Shown here: piece after piece, positions 37,276 to 49,300 of the stretch
How positions within the stretch are numbered: the first letter of the stretch is position 1
Layout: each line of letters opens with the position of its first letter
Assembly: GCF_901709675.1 (NCBI RefSeq)
Contig: NC_051108.1
Span: 6,680,631-6,744,630, forward strand
Source: Syngnathus acus
Lineage: Eukaryota; Chordata; Actinopteri; Syngnathiformes; Syngnathidae
Reading direction: 5' to 3'
Length of the DNA stretch: 64,000 nucleotides
Translations under genes and position numbers: made by a program
Notes under the pieces: model-generated
Database searches by the model: none
Told to the model about the DNA's origin: nothing
The model's input: the letters and a program-made list of their open reading frames with translations, nothing else

Positions 37276-40200
37276 ATGCTATGTGGGATGCATTTGTTGG
37301 AGCTGGTAAAGTTGTTTGTCCTTGATTAAATTTTCATGGGTTTTCAAAAAAAAAAAAAAACACTTGACACTGTCACATTTTATAAAAATCTGACAGTAGT
37401 ACAAAAATGAAATAAGTGAAAAAAAAATATTTCCAGTGTTTCTTCGTCTAATTTGAATTATAGGAACTGCACCTGTGGGAAAAAAAAAATCTGAGCAAGA
37501 AGGCGCAGCTGACAAAGGTGCATTGCAATCAATTGCTCAAAACAGAAAACAAAAAGGGACCCAAGGCAGGTGAGAAGATTTAGTTGACTTCATTCTCTGT
37601 GACTTTTTATCATGGCTACGCACTTTCACAATCACATTTTATTATCAATTGCCATGTTTGCGAATGAGGGCCATTTTTTGGGTCAAAGACTCAAGTGGGG
37701 GAGGAAATAGTGAACTGAGGCTACCTTCAACCCTTGCTAACAGTTAGCGCGGCAAACTCCCCCTTTAAGTCCGACTCAAGCCGTCAGCAAGTATTTTAAC
37801 ATTATGCTAAAATGAGTTGGGGGGGGTTTGCACTGCGGGTGCTGGATTATTTTAGCATGGGTTGTGGAGGAGGAAGGAGGTAGTACTCATTGGTGATGAT
37901 GGATGATGACGTCTGTCATAACCTCAACCCGAACCCGGTTTACTCGCACCGCTTCCGCCGCCCTCGTAAATATTAACGAGCCCCATCCCAGCGTGATGAT
38001 CGAATCTTGCAGTAGACACGCAGGTGATATCAATCGTAGCAGCATCTGGCTCTCGGGGGGGCGCCAGTTGCGTTTCTCACACGCTTGAGCGAGTGCTTGT
38101 TTACGCTCACTTCTCATGCTCACTAATTACGCATGCATTATATCATAACTGCTCATGCTTATACATAAATATCAAATATTGAGAATGTATTCTACATTTG
38201 CATCAACAACCCAGCGGCGGCCTACCTTGAATAAATCACCTCCTATGGTTCACTGCCGTGGCTTTGGCTTACTGTGGCCAACAGAAAACAAAATATTTAT
38301 TAAAAATATGACAAGCACAAATGAAAATTTCTGGGACCTTGCTGCAGACCTAATGGGCCCTTTTCTCAACCCCAAGGTGTCTTCATTCCCGAGGCTACTT
38401 CCTACCAGAACTTCCACAAGGTGCGTTGTTACCTTTTTTTGTCATTGAGGAATGTGTAGCACTTCAATTTTTAGTTCAGTCCCCTAGCCCTGAGGAAACA
38501 ACTCAAGCTAGTTATTGTTTTGTGAGATGCTGCATTTGTCAACATTGATCCAGTTAGCCTCAGGCAACTCTTGAGGCGACTTGGAGTGTGCGCTGGTGCC
38601 AGTTTCCAGTCACTCACGTCACTTAATGTGCTCACGTTCGTACAAAGCTGCTGTTGCATATTAATTCAAATTTACAGTGTTAATATTGCGAGCCAAAATT
38701 GAATATCACCTCACCATCCACAAACCCACTTTATAATTTATCCAATGGTTCTCAACCCTTTATGCAGAGTCCCAGAACTATTGACCTCTCCAACTAGTAT
38801 CATTGTAAAATAGTGTAGTTGCAAAAAAATTAACGATTGAGGTTCACAAATACAGTAAGTAAAGAATGCTTAGCGGGCCTATTTTTCTGTCCGCGGGGTG
38901 CATGCTGGGAATTAATACATACATTCTGCCCTTCACAAAGGATGTAATCCTCTTGTCTTGATCTTTTGTTCGCAAAAGAAGCGTAAATGCCACATTACTG
39001 CATTTGTTCCATTATATAGCAATAGCTGCAAGTAAAGTGGAGCGCATTTATCAAAGTGGAGAGAAAAAAGGCGCTGCGTGCAAAATGCAAACATTGTCGC
39101 CGCTTAAAGAGATTTCACAGTGCTCCCGTAAACTTTGCTAGTGTGGCCTTTTGTACGCTCTCGTTTTATCACGCGTGACCCACCTCCTTTATGTGTGGAT
39201 AATAAGGTGCCCTCCCTCACCACCATCCCAACCCACCCCCATAAAAAATTCAGATTGTTGCCGCGTCTGATAACCTTTAGTAGCTTGTGGCCTTTTAAAA
39301 GTCCCCGGCGCTCTGAATCACACGGCTCCCGGCCCCATTTGTCCGCCCTCTTATCGTCCCCTTCTCCAAAGCCCTTCGTCCTCTGTTTCAGCCGTGGCAA
39401 GCTTGACCTCAGGCTCTGCATTAGAATGCACACCTGGTGTCTGACCAGCTGAACAATGCCATTTTACATTACGCTCTTATTCTCTTTTCTCTTTGCCGCA
39501 GCGCTGTGTTTACAGGGGGCCACCGGTGCTTCTTTTTTTTCCCCCTCCGGATGGATGGGGAAATGTCACAGAATGCTAATGGGCTGCTAATGCTTCTGCA
39601 ATGAGGGGCGGTGCCGGCGGATAGTGTGTGTGTGTGTGGGGGGGGTGCTTGTCGGCATCCGTCAAACGGCATCACTTCAGTTCTGCCAGCTTTGTCAAAG
39701 TCATTCAGGCAAAACGTGACATGTTGCATTAGCGCCGCTCGACGCTTGATCAATGGAATGAAATAAATAGGGCCTGTCTGGGAGCTATCAACACCTGCAG
39801 GCTGCGGTTAATGGGACTGTTTGGCTAATGTGATTGAATGACATCACCGGGGAAAATGCAAAATCCTTTGGTCAACATTGTTGTATGGTGGGGTGGAGGT
39901 AAGATTAGCCTGGGCTTTGTTGTGAAACTAAACAGGAAGTAGCAACCATTTGGGGGATTTTAGAATTCCTTTGCTTGGTTTTTAATCAACTCCTTTGAGG
40001 GAATTCCCCACATGATAATTGGGTATAATGGCCAGATTAGCAAACTTAATTGCAAATGACATTGCCACCTACTGGTTCGGAGTAATTTTTTGTAGAGCAG
40101 TACAGGCAACTTTAAAAAAAAAAAAAAAAAAAATCCCCCCTGTCACGGTTTTGACACATGCCCTCACAGTCGCAGCGCCAATGAATCTCCAGCGCCATCT

Positions 40201-43200
40201 GAGCTGCGCCGACATAATTTATGCGCACGCCCTCCGGAAGCAGGCGCTCGTAAGCGGGTGCCGCCACGCATAGCGAGCGCTCCCCATCGCAGGTCCTGAG
40301 CCCGCTGGTGCCCAGCTGAGACATGTGCATCATGTGATAAGGACAAGAAAGAGCCGCTTGAGTTGTGGCCACTGGGAGGCTTCGCACACTCACGAGAGCC
40401 AGACTGGACTCTTCTCTGCACTTTGTGCCTCAGTGCTGCTGCAGGCCATCAATCTGCACTTTGTAAATCATGGCTAATTTCTGTCTGATTCCACAGCGCT
40501 GATTATATTGTTAGACGGTGTCCTATAAAGTTGAGTTAGTGCCAGGTTACTTTTTGAAGGCTATATAAAATTACAGAGGCATAAAAAATATGTTGAGGGC
40601 CGCGGAAATAATTAATCAGGGGATGTTTTTTCCCGATGAAAGCACACAATAATGGAGACAATTAATACACTTGTTTTGTTTTATTATTTCAGCTTCATAC
40701 TGTTTGATTTAGTCAGCACTTTTCAAATTTTTCATCTCAAGGCAAGAACATAAGTTATGAACCACCTTTGAGTGTCAAACACTTTTAAATTAGGTATTTA
40801 TGTCGTAATGTCACTTGATTAGGGCTGCTACACCCGCGTAAGCTGAAATAAACTAATGAAGGATAGTCATCATTGATATGCCGACTAAATTTCTTGATGC
40901 TAAATCTTACTGGCTTCGGGGCCTGAATTTTGACAATTTGTCGCTCACTAAGTCTCTTGAGATTTGCCGACCTCTTGCATGAGGACAATCGTTTTACCCT
41001 TGAGGGCTTTTTTCCACCAGATCATTTCAGGCACGTTGTACTTTGGAGGTTGTTTGTACCGAAAAGAAAATAATCTGATGTCATTCCCTTTCGACCTCAG
41101 GTCATTGCAGTACACACTCACCTTTGTCATTTCTTCTAATGAAACGATCCCGTCACAAAAGTGTGCTGGAAATTAATTTGCAAATCACCTGAATGAAGAC
41201 AATGGGATCCATTGTGCATCCGCGGCACGTTCGCACCTCTGAATTGTTTTTTCTTTCCCCCCCCCACCGGCAGCTCGACCATTGTTCGCAGAGCTAATTC
41301 AGATAAAGTGATTTGTTTACTATGACAATAATGTTCTCTTCTCCTGCTGATAGGGACGCGTATTGAAAGTAAAACAACCTGCTGTATGTCTTCTAATTTT
41401 CATTTTGCTCTCAACAGACACAATATGGAGCGTCAAAAAAAAAAAAAATCACAAATTGAATCACACACGGATTGGAATCAAACTAAGGAGAAATTTTGAG
41501 AGAAAATTTTGATATGTGCCAGTGTGTGTGCAGGATAAATGGACCAATCACATTTCTGGTAAGTACAAACTACTTTTATTACACTGAGCTGTTAACTTCA
41601 TTTAACGATGTAAACACAGTAAATAAAAAAATGCATATCGAATTCATGTACATCAATTTGATCACCCTAAAAACGTGCTAGCAAAAATAATTACGATGCT
41701 CGACAGCTCTATTGATTTCCACTCATTTTGGGTCGCCCTTACCCAATCTAATTGTCATTCCGGGCTCATCGTGGACGGTGAGATGAGGGGGATGATGAAA
41801 AAGGTCGTACGTGTCGATGCAAGGGATTTTTTTTTCTGCGCGAAAAGGCCTGGGCGATGATGACAAGATCCAAAGGTCACGTGTCATCACGCCCAGTGAG
41901 AGGGTTGGAGGTGGCTACAGTGCCCTCCATCTTGAGGCGGCCGGGTCAGATGAGACTAGATTTACAGTGCAGGTCCAATTTTTTTAGGGCGATGAATTGA
42001 TGTTGATTGATTAGCGTTCCCTGCATATTATTTTAGCGTTTGAGAGCTCACAAAAGCACAAAAAATATTTGTTAGTCACGGCTCTGCTTTCTCCGCTTTT
42101 GGATCGAAAACTGGTGTTTTTAGTGTAGGCTATCCATCTTCTATTGCTGATGACTTAGAATGAAAAATCAGGAGAAATAAAGTAAATCCCTAGAGAAATG
42201 AAAAGCAAAACTTAAATAATGTCAAGGTCATTTGCTCAAACGTGATTTGGAAATTTATTTCAATTCGGAAATCGTATTTTTGTGCAAAAACAAAATTGGA
42301 GATTGAATTTTAAGGCAATATCGCCCAGGTTAACCTCACACTCAATACTTTCTCCTCCCAATGTAATTTCTTTTCATAATAGCATCTCGGATACAGCTGG
42401 GCGGATCGATGCTAGCGCACTTCTCCGTTCACTTTTGGAGGGCGGCTTCTCCTTTGGTCTTAAAATAACATTGCAGCTTCCAACACCAGACGGAATAGAT
42501 GCTATCATTTAGAAGACAAGCGAGACCAATGGGTATGGCCTGACGCTAATTACCTTTTATTGTCATCCGGGTGAAATATGAACACGCCCCACCACGTAAC
42601 AGATTGATCCTTGCAACTAGGTCTTCAAGGGCAATAATGATAAGCTCCTGTCTCTTCCTCGTCAAACAATGCGGCGTTGCCAGCGTGGTTCCTCTCAGCG
42701 GGGGGGAGGGGGGTGGGGGGCGTCTGTATGTTTGTTGACCCTCCGCTACCTCTCCCGTCTCCTTCATTCACACCAAAGTAGACTCGCCTGGCTTCAAAGT
42801 CCCCAAAGAAGCATCTTTCTCTCATCATTGTGCATCCGGTCGATGTGAATAATTGGCACGAGATGGACTATTTTTTCTTAAAGGAATCTGGTGTTCTTGT
42901 TGCTTGCATGGGTAAAATCAATTATTTCAGACCCTCGGGCAGCCATTATTATGTTAAGAGTCCTCCGTATGCGCACGCCATAGTCTCATATTTCAAAAAT
43001 AAATATCTTCAGGCTCAAACCTTTCATGTGTAAGCACAGAGGTAAAATCATTGTCACCCAAGGCTCGAAATGAGTGGTTTTGCTGTAGATGTTAATTTTT
43101 TTCATGTAAAACTGCCGCTCTATACTTTACAATGGCCACTTATAAATTCGCATCACGTTGCCAACCTGGCCTGACCTGACCCTTCCCACCCAGAGGATGG

Positions 43201-43750
43201 CAGACGCATCATAGCATTCAAAAATCACATTGTCAAGGAAACGGCTAATGTCTCAGCAGTTGTCAGAAAACGGAAAATAAAGTGCGTGGAGGTGGCGCTC
43301 GAAGCTGCGACGAGAAGGCCGCTTCATGTCAGCCGTGTTCAATTCACATCAACAGCATGTCTGATGTGGACAAGCCAATCACGATGTGAGTGACACCGGT
43401 AAAGAAATGATCAAAAGGATTTTTTTTCGTTATCTTTGCAATCCATGACCGTGGGGGAGGTCAGCGCACCTACCAAGCAGATTCGATGAATAATTGGACA
43501 CCTGCAGCACCAGAAATTGCTCTATTGTGTTGACAGCACAGGTCAACAAAAAGTGCAATCCAGGCCACGAGTATTAGAGCACAAAATATTGACCTTTTTC
43601 AAAAATACGTAGTGGGACACAGTTCAGAAACACAAATTCTGAACTACAAGAGTAAGACATGTATTTTTACTCTCTTTTTTAAACTCTTTTAAAGTCCTGC
43701 AAAATCATTTTTATTTTTTTTTAATAATATTTTTTTAGATTCACTGTTGA
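37276..43750. other. Intergenic stretch between mdga2 and FAU, left part
   Basis: No supported gene. Contents are homopolymer runs, an exon-like segment at 38348-38420 (see findings), a GC-rich patch at about 40140-40420 open on the minus strand without a recognisable product, and a GT-run at about 39625-39640. Could hold enhancers; nothing provable by eye. Confidence 0.5.
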
Positions 43751-43755
43751 GCAGG

Positions 43756-44554
43756 TGTTGGGATAATTTACGTAAAGCGATGGCCTGCCACACCTGGCGG
43801 CCTTCTCTTTACATCTTATGACTTTCCTTTTGTCTAGGTTTTTCCTCTTTGTGTCAGGGATGTCTTTTCTGATCCCTGCCAGCCATATGTCCTTTTGTTA
43901 TGTGTGTGTTTTGTTCCAGTAAGAGGCCTTCACCAACAATGAGCAGAGCTTATTTGCATAGGCGAAGTGTTCGTATTTGGTTCAAGAACTTCGGTCTTGT
44001 ACTGTAGGTTTGGTTCATAGATTGTTGGTGGTCAGAACTGGTTTTCTTTGTTTAAAGTAGTTGCATGCAAGTTATCCCATTTTTACTCAATGTTTGTTTA
44101 AGTGTTTAGGACAAGTTACTTATTATCATTGTGAGTTAATTTACTAAGTAGTCTAGCAAAGGTTTAGTTGCATTGTTCCACAGGAAAGCGGCAATTCAAG
44201 TTATCTGATCTCACTTGCGGACGAGGCAGTCAACAATGGGAGAAGAACAGCTGGACAAACCCTGCGGGGGTCACGGGCCGACAATGAAGTGCTAATTTAC
44301 ACCACACTACATTCTTTAGCTAATCAGCGTTGCTACAGACACAATCTCCCCTCCCTTTAGTGTAGCAACGCCTCTGTAACCAGGGCAACCAAAACATTAA
44401 AATAGAGGAGCACGTGAAGTGAGAACTCAGAATTGATGGAGATTGTAACTGAGTTTGCTCTCTATCGTTCTCCTCGCGAGTAAACCTGTTCTGGTTCTTT
44501 CCTCCTCTTCCTTCCAGCGTGTGGTTTAATGTCTGATGGTATTCAGACCTAACA
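43756..44554 (+). mobile_element. Solo LTR of an LTR retroelement, 799 bp
   Basis: Begins TGTTGGG and ends CCTAACA (imperfect inverted TG...CA ends) and is flanked by a perfect 5-bp duplication GCAGG (43751-43755, 44555-44559). A TATA-like ATTAAAATAGAGG near 44397 fits a promoter inside the LTR. No internal gag/pol region or partner LTR lies beside it, so it is a solo LTR, the usual product of recombination between two LTRs. Gypsy, BEL or ERV origin cannot be separated from the LTR alone. Confidence 0.85.
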
Positions 44555-44754
44555 GCAGGAAAGGTAACGTTGGCCAGTTTTGTTTGCCGTTCCGATCAAT
44601 AATCTCCCTCACTTCTGCAGACTGAACTCTCTGTGTAAGACACCTACGCTCACTCGCCAAATGATTGGCCTCACGTAGAAAAAAAAATATCGCACTTCAA
44701 TAAAACAGCGCTGCCCTAAACATCATTATTTCACCTTTATTGAATCGACCCGCG

Positions 44755-45118
44755 GCGGCTCGGTGGGGCACTGGGTAGCACGTCCACCTCACAGTTAGGA
44801 GGGTGCGGGTTCGATTCCAACTCCGGCCCTCCCTGTGTGGAGTTTGGATGTTCTCCCCGGGCCCGTGTGGGTTTTCTCCGGGCACTCCGGTTTCCTCCCA
44901 CATCCCAAAAACATGCTTGGTAGGCTGATTGAGCGCTCCAAATTGTCCCTAGGTGTGAGTGCGAGTGCAAATGGTTGTTTGTCTCTGTGTGCCCTGCGAT
45001 TGGCTGGCAACCGGTTCAGGGTGTCCCCCGCCTACTGCCCGTTGACGGCTGGGATAGGCTCCAGCACACCCGCGACCCCCGGGGACTAAGCAGTTCAGAA
45101 AATGGATGGATGGATGGA
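44755..45118 (+). mobile_element. tRNA-derived SINE-like retroelement, copy 1 (364 bp)
   Basis: The head GCGGCTCGGTGGGGCACTGG resembles a tRNA A-box region and GGTTCGATTCC (44808-44818) is a perfect B-box. The body contains CTCCGGTTTCCTCCCACATC and GGGATAGGCTCCAGCAC, and the tail is an ATGG repeat. Flanks TGAATCGACCCGCG (44741-44754) and TGAATCCACCCGCG (45119-45132) match at 13 of 14, a target-site duplication made by LINE-driven insertion. Confidence 0.85.
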
Positions 45119-45324
45119 TGAATCCACCCGCGTGGAAGTTGTAATTTGTGGCACCAGAGATACCCGTATAGATTAATAGACTTCATGCAATGTGGCAAAA
45201 CATAGACGGCTAAAAAAAAATCAGCCCCATTTGTTAGTTTTGGTTTTTAAAAATGGTGGGTTGTTTATGAAAATTGGGTTTATCCATTTGGCATTCTAAC
45301 AGTCCGGTTTACTGAATGACTGTA

Positions 45325-45738
45325 CTGTATTGGCCCGAATATAAGATGACCCTGATTATAAGACGACCCTCTCTTTTCAAGACTGAAGTTTGAAAAAATA
45401 CTTTTTGAACACCAAATTAAGTTTTTATACACAAGATGATTACATCTGAAACAAATGATTATAACAATATATTCGAGAGAAAAAGCATGTTATTTTGCGT
45501 CATTCAAGTCATGCAAAAACTCTCTATCACATTTTAATATCTGTAAACTAAAGTGCAATCACCTTTGTAAATGAATGGCTTCTGGTTTTTGAAATGTAAA
45601 TAAACCAATCCACTGTGACAAAACAACAAAATTGCAATAACTGCATTAACCATCAAAGTGAAGTCTAACTGTAACTGTAGTCTTGAAACAAATCTGAATA
45701 AGGAAAAACAATAAAAGAATGCAAACTGCTACCGCTAT
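45325..45738. mobile_element. Inverted-repeat DNA transposon, family A copy 2 (truncated)
   Basis: Begins with CTGTATTGGCCCGAATATAA after TA, and runs through the same internal landmarks as copy 1 read in reverse (AAGATGACC, GAGAGAAAAAGCATGTTATTTT, CTACCGCTAT, each recognisable in both). It carries about 190 bp (roughly 45542-45728) that copy 1 lacks. It stops abruptly at CCGCTAT, without its right terminal repeat, where LTR-like sequence begins. Confidence 0.7.
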
Positions 45739-45955
45739 TGTTGGGGAGCCTGAGGACTGTATAGGGGGTTGGCTCGGATGGTTATGCTCTTTTCGCCCCC
45801 GGGTGTCGGTCAGAACACAGGAGGGAAGACGTGGTTCAGTTATGATTGCTTTACTGAACTATTGGCAAAGAAGTAACAGGCACTGTGGCTCATAGGGGCA
45901 TACAGGCAAACTGACAAAAGGGTAATAGGCACACGCTTGGTCGTAAGATTCAAGA
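45739..45955 (-). mobile_element. Possible LTR 3'-end fragment, minus strand
   Basis: Read on the minus strand the stretch ends CTCCCCAACA, an LTR-like terminus, with a poly(A)-signal-like AGTAAA about 110 bp before it. It abuts the broken end of transposon family A copy 2. The other end and any target duplication are not found, so this is tentative. Confidence 0.35.
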
Positions 45956-46055
45956 TTCAAGAGTTTTTTATTCGCCATGTTTGAGCGTGCCAAACAAGGA
46001 ATTTGACTTCGGTAAATCACAGCCTCTGTTCAACATTTAGGTGACTAACAACACT
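45953..46055 (+). repeat. Dispersed-repeat-like segment next to GT microsatellite
   Basis: The AAGATTCAAGA... TTTTTATTCGCCATG ... CAAGGAATTTGACTTCGGT pattern is one I recognise as repetitive in percomorph genomes and is often found beside GT repeats. Boundaries are approximate and no family name is certain. Confidence 0.45.
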
Positions 46056-46141
46056 CAGGACATGTGAAAAATGGCAAATAAGGGTGTGAGAGCAGGCGTG
46101 TCTAGTGTACATGGGTGAATCTTTGGGCGTGTTAATGTGAT

Positions 46142-46252
46142 TCTTGTGTGTGTGATTATTGTATGAAGTGTGTGTGGTATGTGTGTGCGTGTGTGGCGCG
46201 TGTGTGCATGTGTGTGTGTGTGCGTGTGTGGCGCGTGTGTGCATGTGTGTGT

Positions 46253-46314
<62 letters not shown>
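46142..46314. repeat. GT/CA microsatellite, about 170 bp
   Basis: A long GT run with GCGTGTGTGGCGCG interruptions, then a purer GT block at about 46265-46313. It opens long frames on both strands (CVCV or HTHT proteins) that are artefacts. Confidence 0.97.
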
Positions 46315-46384
46315 TTCTGCAACAGACAGAAATACAGCACATAAGTCAACGCTCATCCGCTATACTAAATAACCATAAATGAAA

Positions 46385-49300
46385 TACTCTCGGCAACACA
46401 CCAAACATAAGTCATCGAGACAACAAAATACATTTGCTGGCGACCGTTAGTCGCCGTGCCGCTGCGTAGCGGCTGTAGTCATGCATGTACGATGCGAGGC
46501 AAACTTAAAGGAGTAAAGTTTTATTGCTCTGGGAAAAAAACCTGACACAGGCGCCGTAACTAATTGAAAGTGTTGCATGGAGATGCAGCACTTTTTCACG
46601 GCCAAAAACAATGTCGGCAGGCGTGACATGAGCCCCGCTACCGCATCCGCGCCTCACCGCGGCGATGAATATCTCCAGCAGAACACACACGCCAGCAGGT
46701 TGGCATGCCAACAAAAACGATTGAAAGCATCTGACGTGTCCTTTCTCAGCCCAGCCTAGCATATTGTCAAGAAGGGCGGCCACCATGTGTGAAATGATGC
46801 ATTAGTAGCTCAATTTATCAAACCATATTCAGCCAACTCGTGCGTCAACCGTCAGCTTAAAACATACAGAATGTCAGCTCTCATTATGTGAGAGAGGCAG
46901 AAATTCCGAGGTTTTGGAAAATTAAAAATCAAGCAGACGATTAATCGTTTCTCACGGTGATCAAATCAGTTGATAGCCGATTAGTTGTCGATTAATGTTT
47001 GCGCCTCTAGTTTTGATAAAAATCTATGAATGGTTGCTTTTGCTCTACTAAATGTTCTTTGCTCATACGTGCAATCGTTCTTAGCGTGAATCACGATGAG
47101 CACCTTTTGTCCTACTTTTTCGCTGCGCCGCCGCCGCCTACTTGCGCCAAGGTCCAAGATTTCTGTGGCGCTTTTTAAAAGACACTTTAAAGGAGCTTTT
47201 CATTTAAATCACAGTCGCTAAAGCCAGACAGCTGTAAAATGGACTTTTTGTGCCATAGCGCCTGGCTTTCATTGACCTTCCCGCGCTTGATAGAAGCGTC
47301 AGGAAGCAGGCAGGCTGGTTAAAGTGGAAGGTTTTAAGTCATCCTCTCAGACATTGTGACAGCGTTCCTGGGCTCTTATTTCTCCTCTGCCAATCAGTGC
47401 CTCCATCCCACGTCTCTCCTCTAAACTTATTTGCCTTTAGGCGCCACCTTCCTCCCATCCCCTCGCTCCCTTCTCTTCTTTCATTAACCTAATCGCTCAC
47501 CGTCTGATTTTCCCCTCCGCCTATTTCCACCCCCCGTCCTCCGATCCTTTCCGGCGCGTCCCACAGGGGACAATGGTGAAGGTGAGCCAGCCGATTAATG
47601 TCCGGCTGATGTACTGTCCCCTTCTGTGGAATGACCTCCATTAGGTCCCGGCAGACCGTCCCGCAGTACGCTCACAAAGGCGCTTGGCCACAAATGAATG
47701 ATGCTATGCAAAGATGTGGATGGAGAACTGGCACTCATTTGCAAGATCAAAAATTAAAGGGGAACCCAATTTTTTTTTTTTTTTTACAATAATATGTTGT
47801 GGGCACCTCTACTTGTCAAAAAACGGCATTCTGATTAATATTGGGTTTGTGGAATATGAATTAAAAAGCAAAATTCACTCGTTTTTATCCATCTCATGAG
47901 GGCGGCCATTTTGCCACACGCAGTTGCCAGGTCACAACCAATCACGGCTCAGGATGGACAAAAACAGGCGGATTTGCTTTCATTCATTTAATTCAACTCT
48001 GTTAAATTTGGACGCAACAATGATTTTGTGTGTCCTTTTATTCCGAGACGCGTAATTGGAGTGAGTTAAAAAGTTTGCGATGAGGTATTATTTTCAATTA
48101 TTCATGAGGCTGTTCATCAGGGAAGCGCTTTCTCTCCATTACATTATTGGTTTATGCAAAGCAGGCAACTAACTGACTGCTGGAATATGAATGTGTGTGC
48201 GACTCAGTAAGAGCTGGGGCCTTGTTCAAATGGATCGGTCAGGACAAGGGTACAAAACAATTTCCAGGCATATCAATAAACCTAGGAACACAGCGGAGAC
48301 AGTCATAGTGGAGAAAATATAGCACACCAGGACTGAGCGTCCCTCCAAAATGGAACAAAAACTGGCCAGGAAGCCTGCCAAATAATTGAAGGAGCTGCAG
48401 TCATTTTCTAGCAAGCGCTGACTATTTCATACAAGTGACAGCACTCCAACCAAAACTGCAATGTGGCTCAGCACAAAAATGACTTTGACACCGATGGCCT
48501 CAAAAGTCAGATAAAGAGACCTTGTTTTTATATCAAGAAGGGCTGAGGGGAGGGATCCTCGCAGAAACTTGCACCATCTTTCCTCCGCGCCCGCGGAGTA
48601 CGGTACAGAACGTGCGAGGTTGCGTCATAGGGAGTCAGCGCTAGAAAGAGAATCATCAGAGGAGCTTTGATATTAACCCCGATGGTGATATAACGCCGCA
48701 GCGGCGCTAAATATTTCACAGCGGATGAAATTCGGTTTGCTTGGCTCCGTACAGTAGCGCAGCGGTGCTTCTTTGAACGTGAAGAGAGCGCGGACACGAC
48801 GTTGCCTGGTTTTGTTTGTTGTCGGTACGCTGTCCTCCTCTGCACCTCGCCCGTTGCATAAAGCATTCTCTTTGTTCGCTCTGACGGCGGTGGGCGGGGG
48901 TCTCTGGCACTGAGAGTCAAGTAAACGCATTCAGACTCATTGATCGATGCTAGAACAGCTGGCAGCTCGAGAGAGGAACCATCTACCATTTTAAACATCC
49001 AAAAATGGAGTCAAGGTGACAGCGTAAAAGTGATTGCGATAATTCTACCTGGTCTCACATTGGACTCGTTCTCATAAAAAATTAGAATGCGATAAGTGCA
49101 TTTAATTTACTGCCTCTGAAATTTTGAATGTTGTTTATCACTGTTTAATATTCTCCTACAATACCGAGTGTTTTGTTTGCCAGGACGTCGTTTCATTTTA
49201 TCTTTTCGTCTTTCCCGACTTGTGTCGTTCCTTCAAGGTGACGCTTGCACTCGCTGAACGACATTCACAAACTCGGGAATTAGTTGCATCTCCTAAAAAG

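Noticed and set aside
38746-38760. hAT end motif TGGTTCTCAACCCTT
   Set aside because: Only one end is visible and no matching inverted partner or 8-bp duplication was found.
44697-45089. Open frames on both strands over 44697-45089 and 59377-59860
   Set aside because: They translate SINE bodies; similar proteins arise from both copies.
46017-46382. Frames encoding His-Thr or Cys-Val repeats
   Set aside because: Translation of a GT/CA microsatellite.
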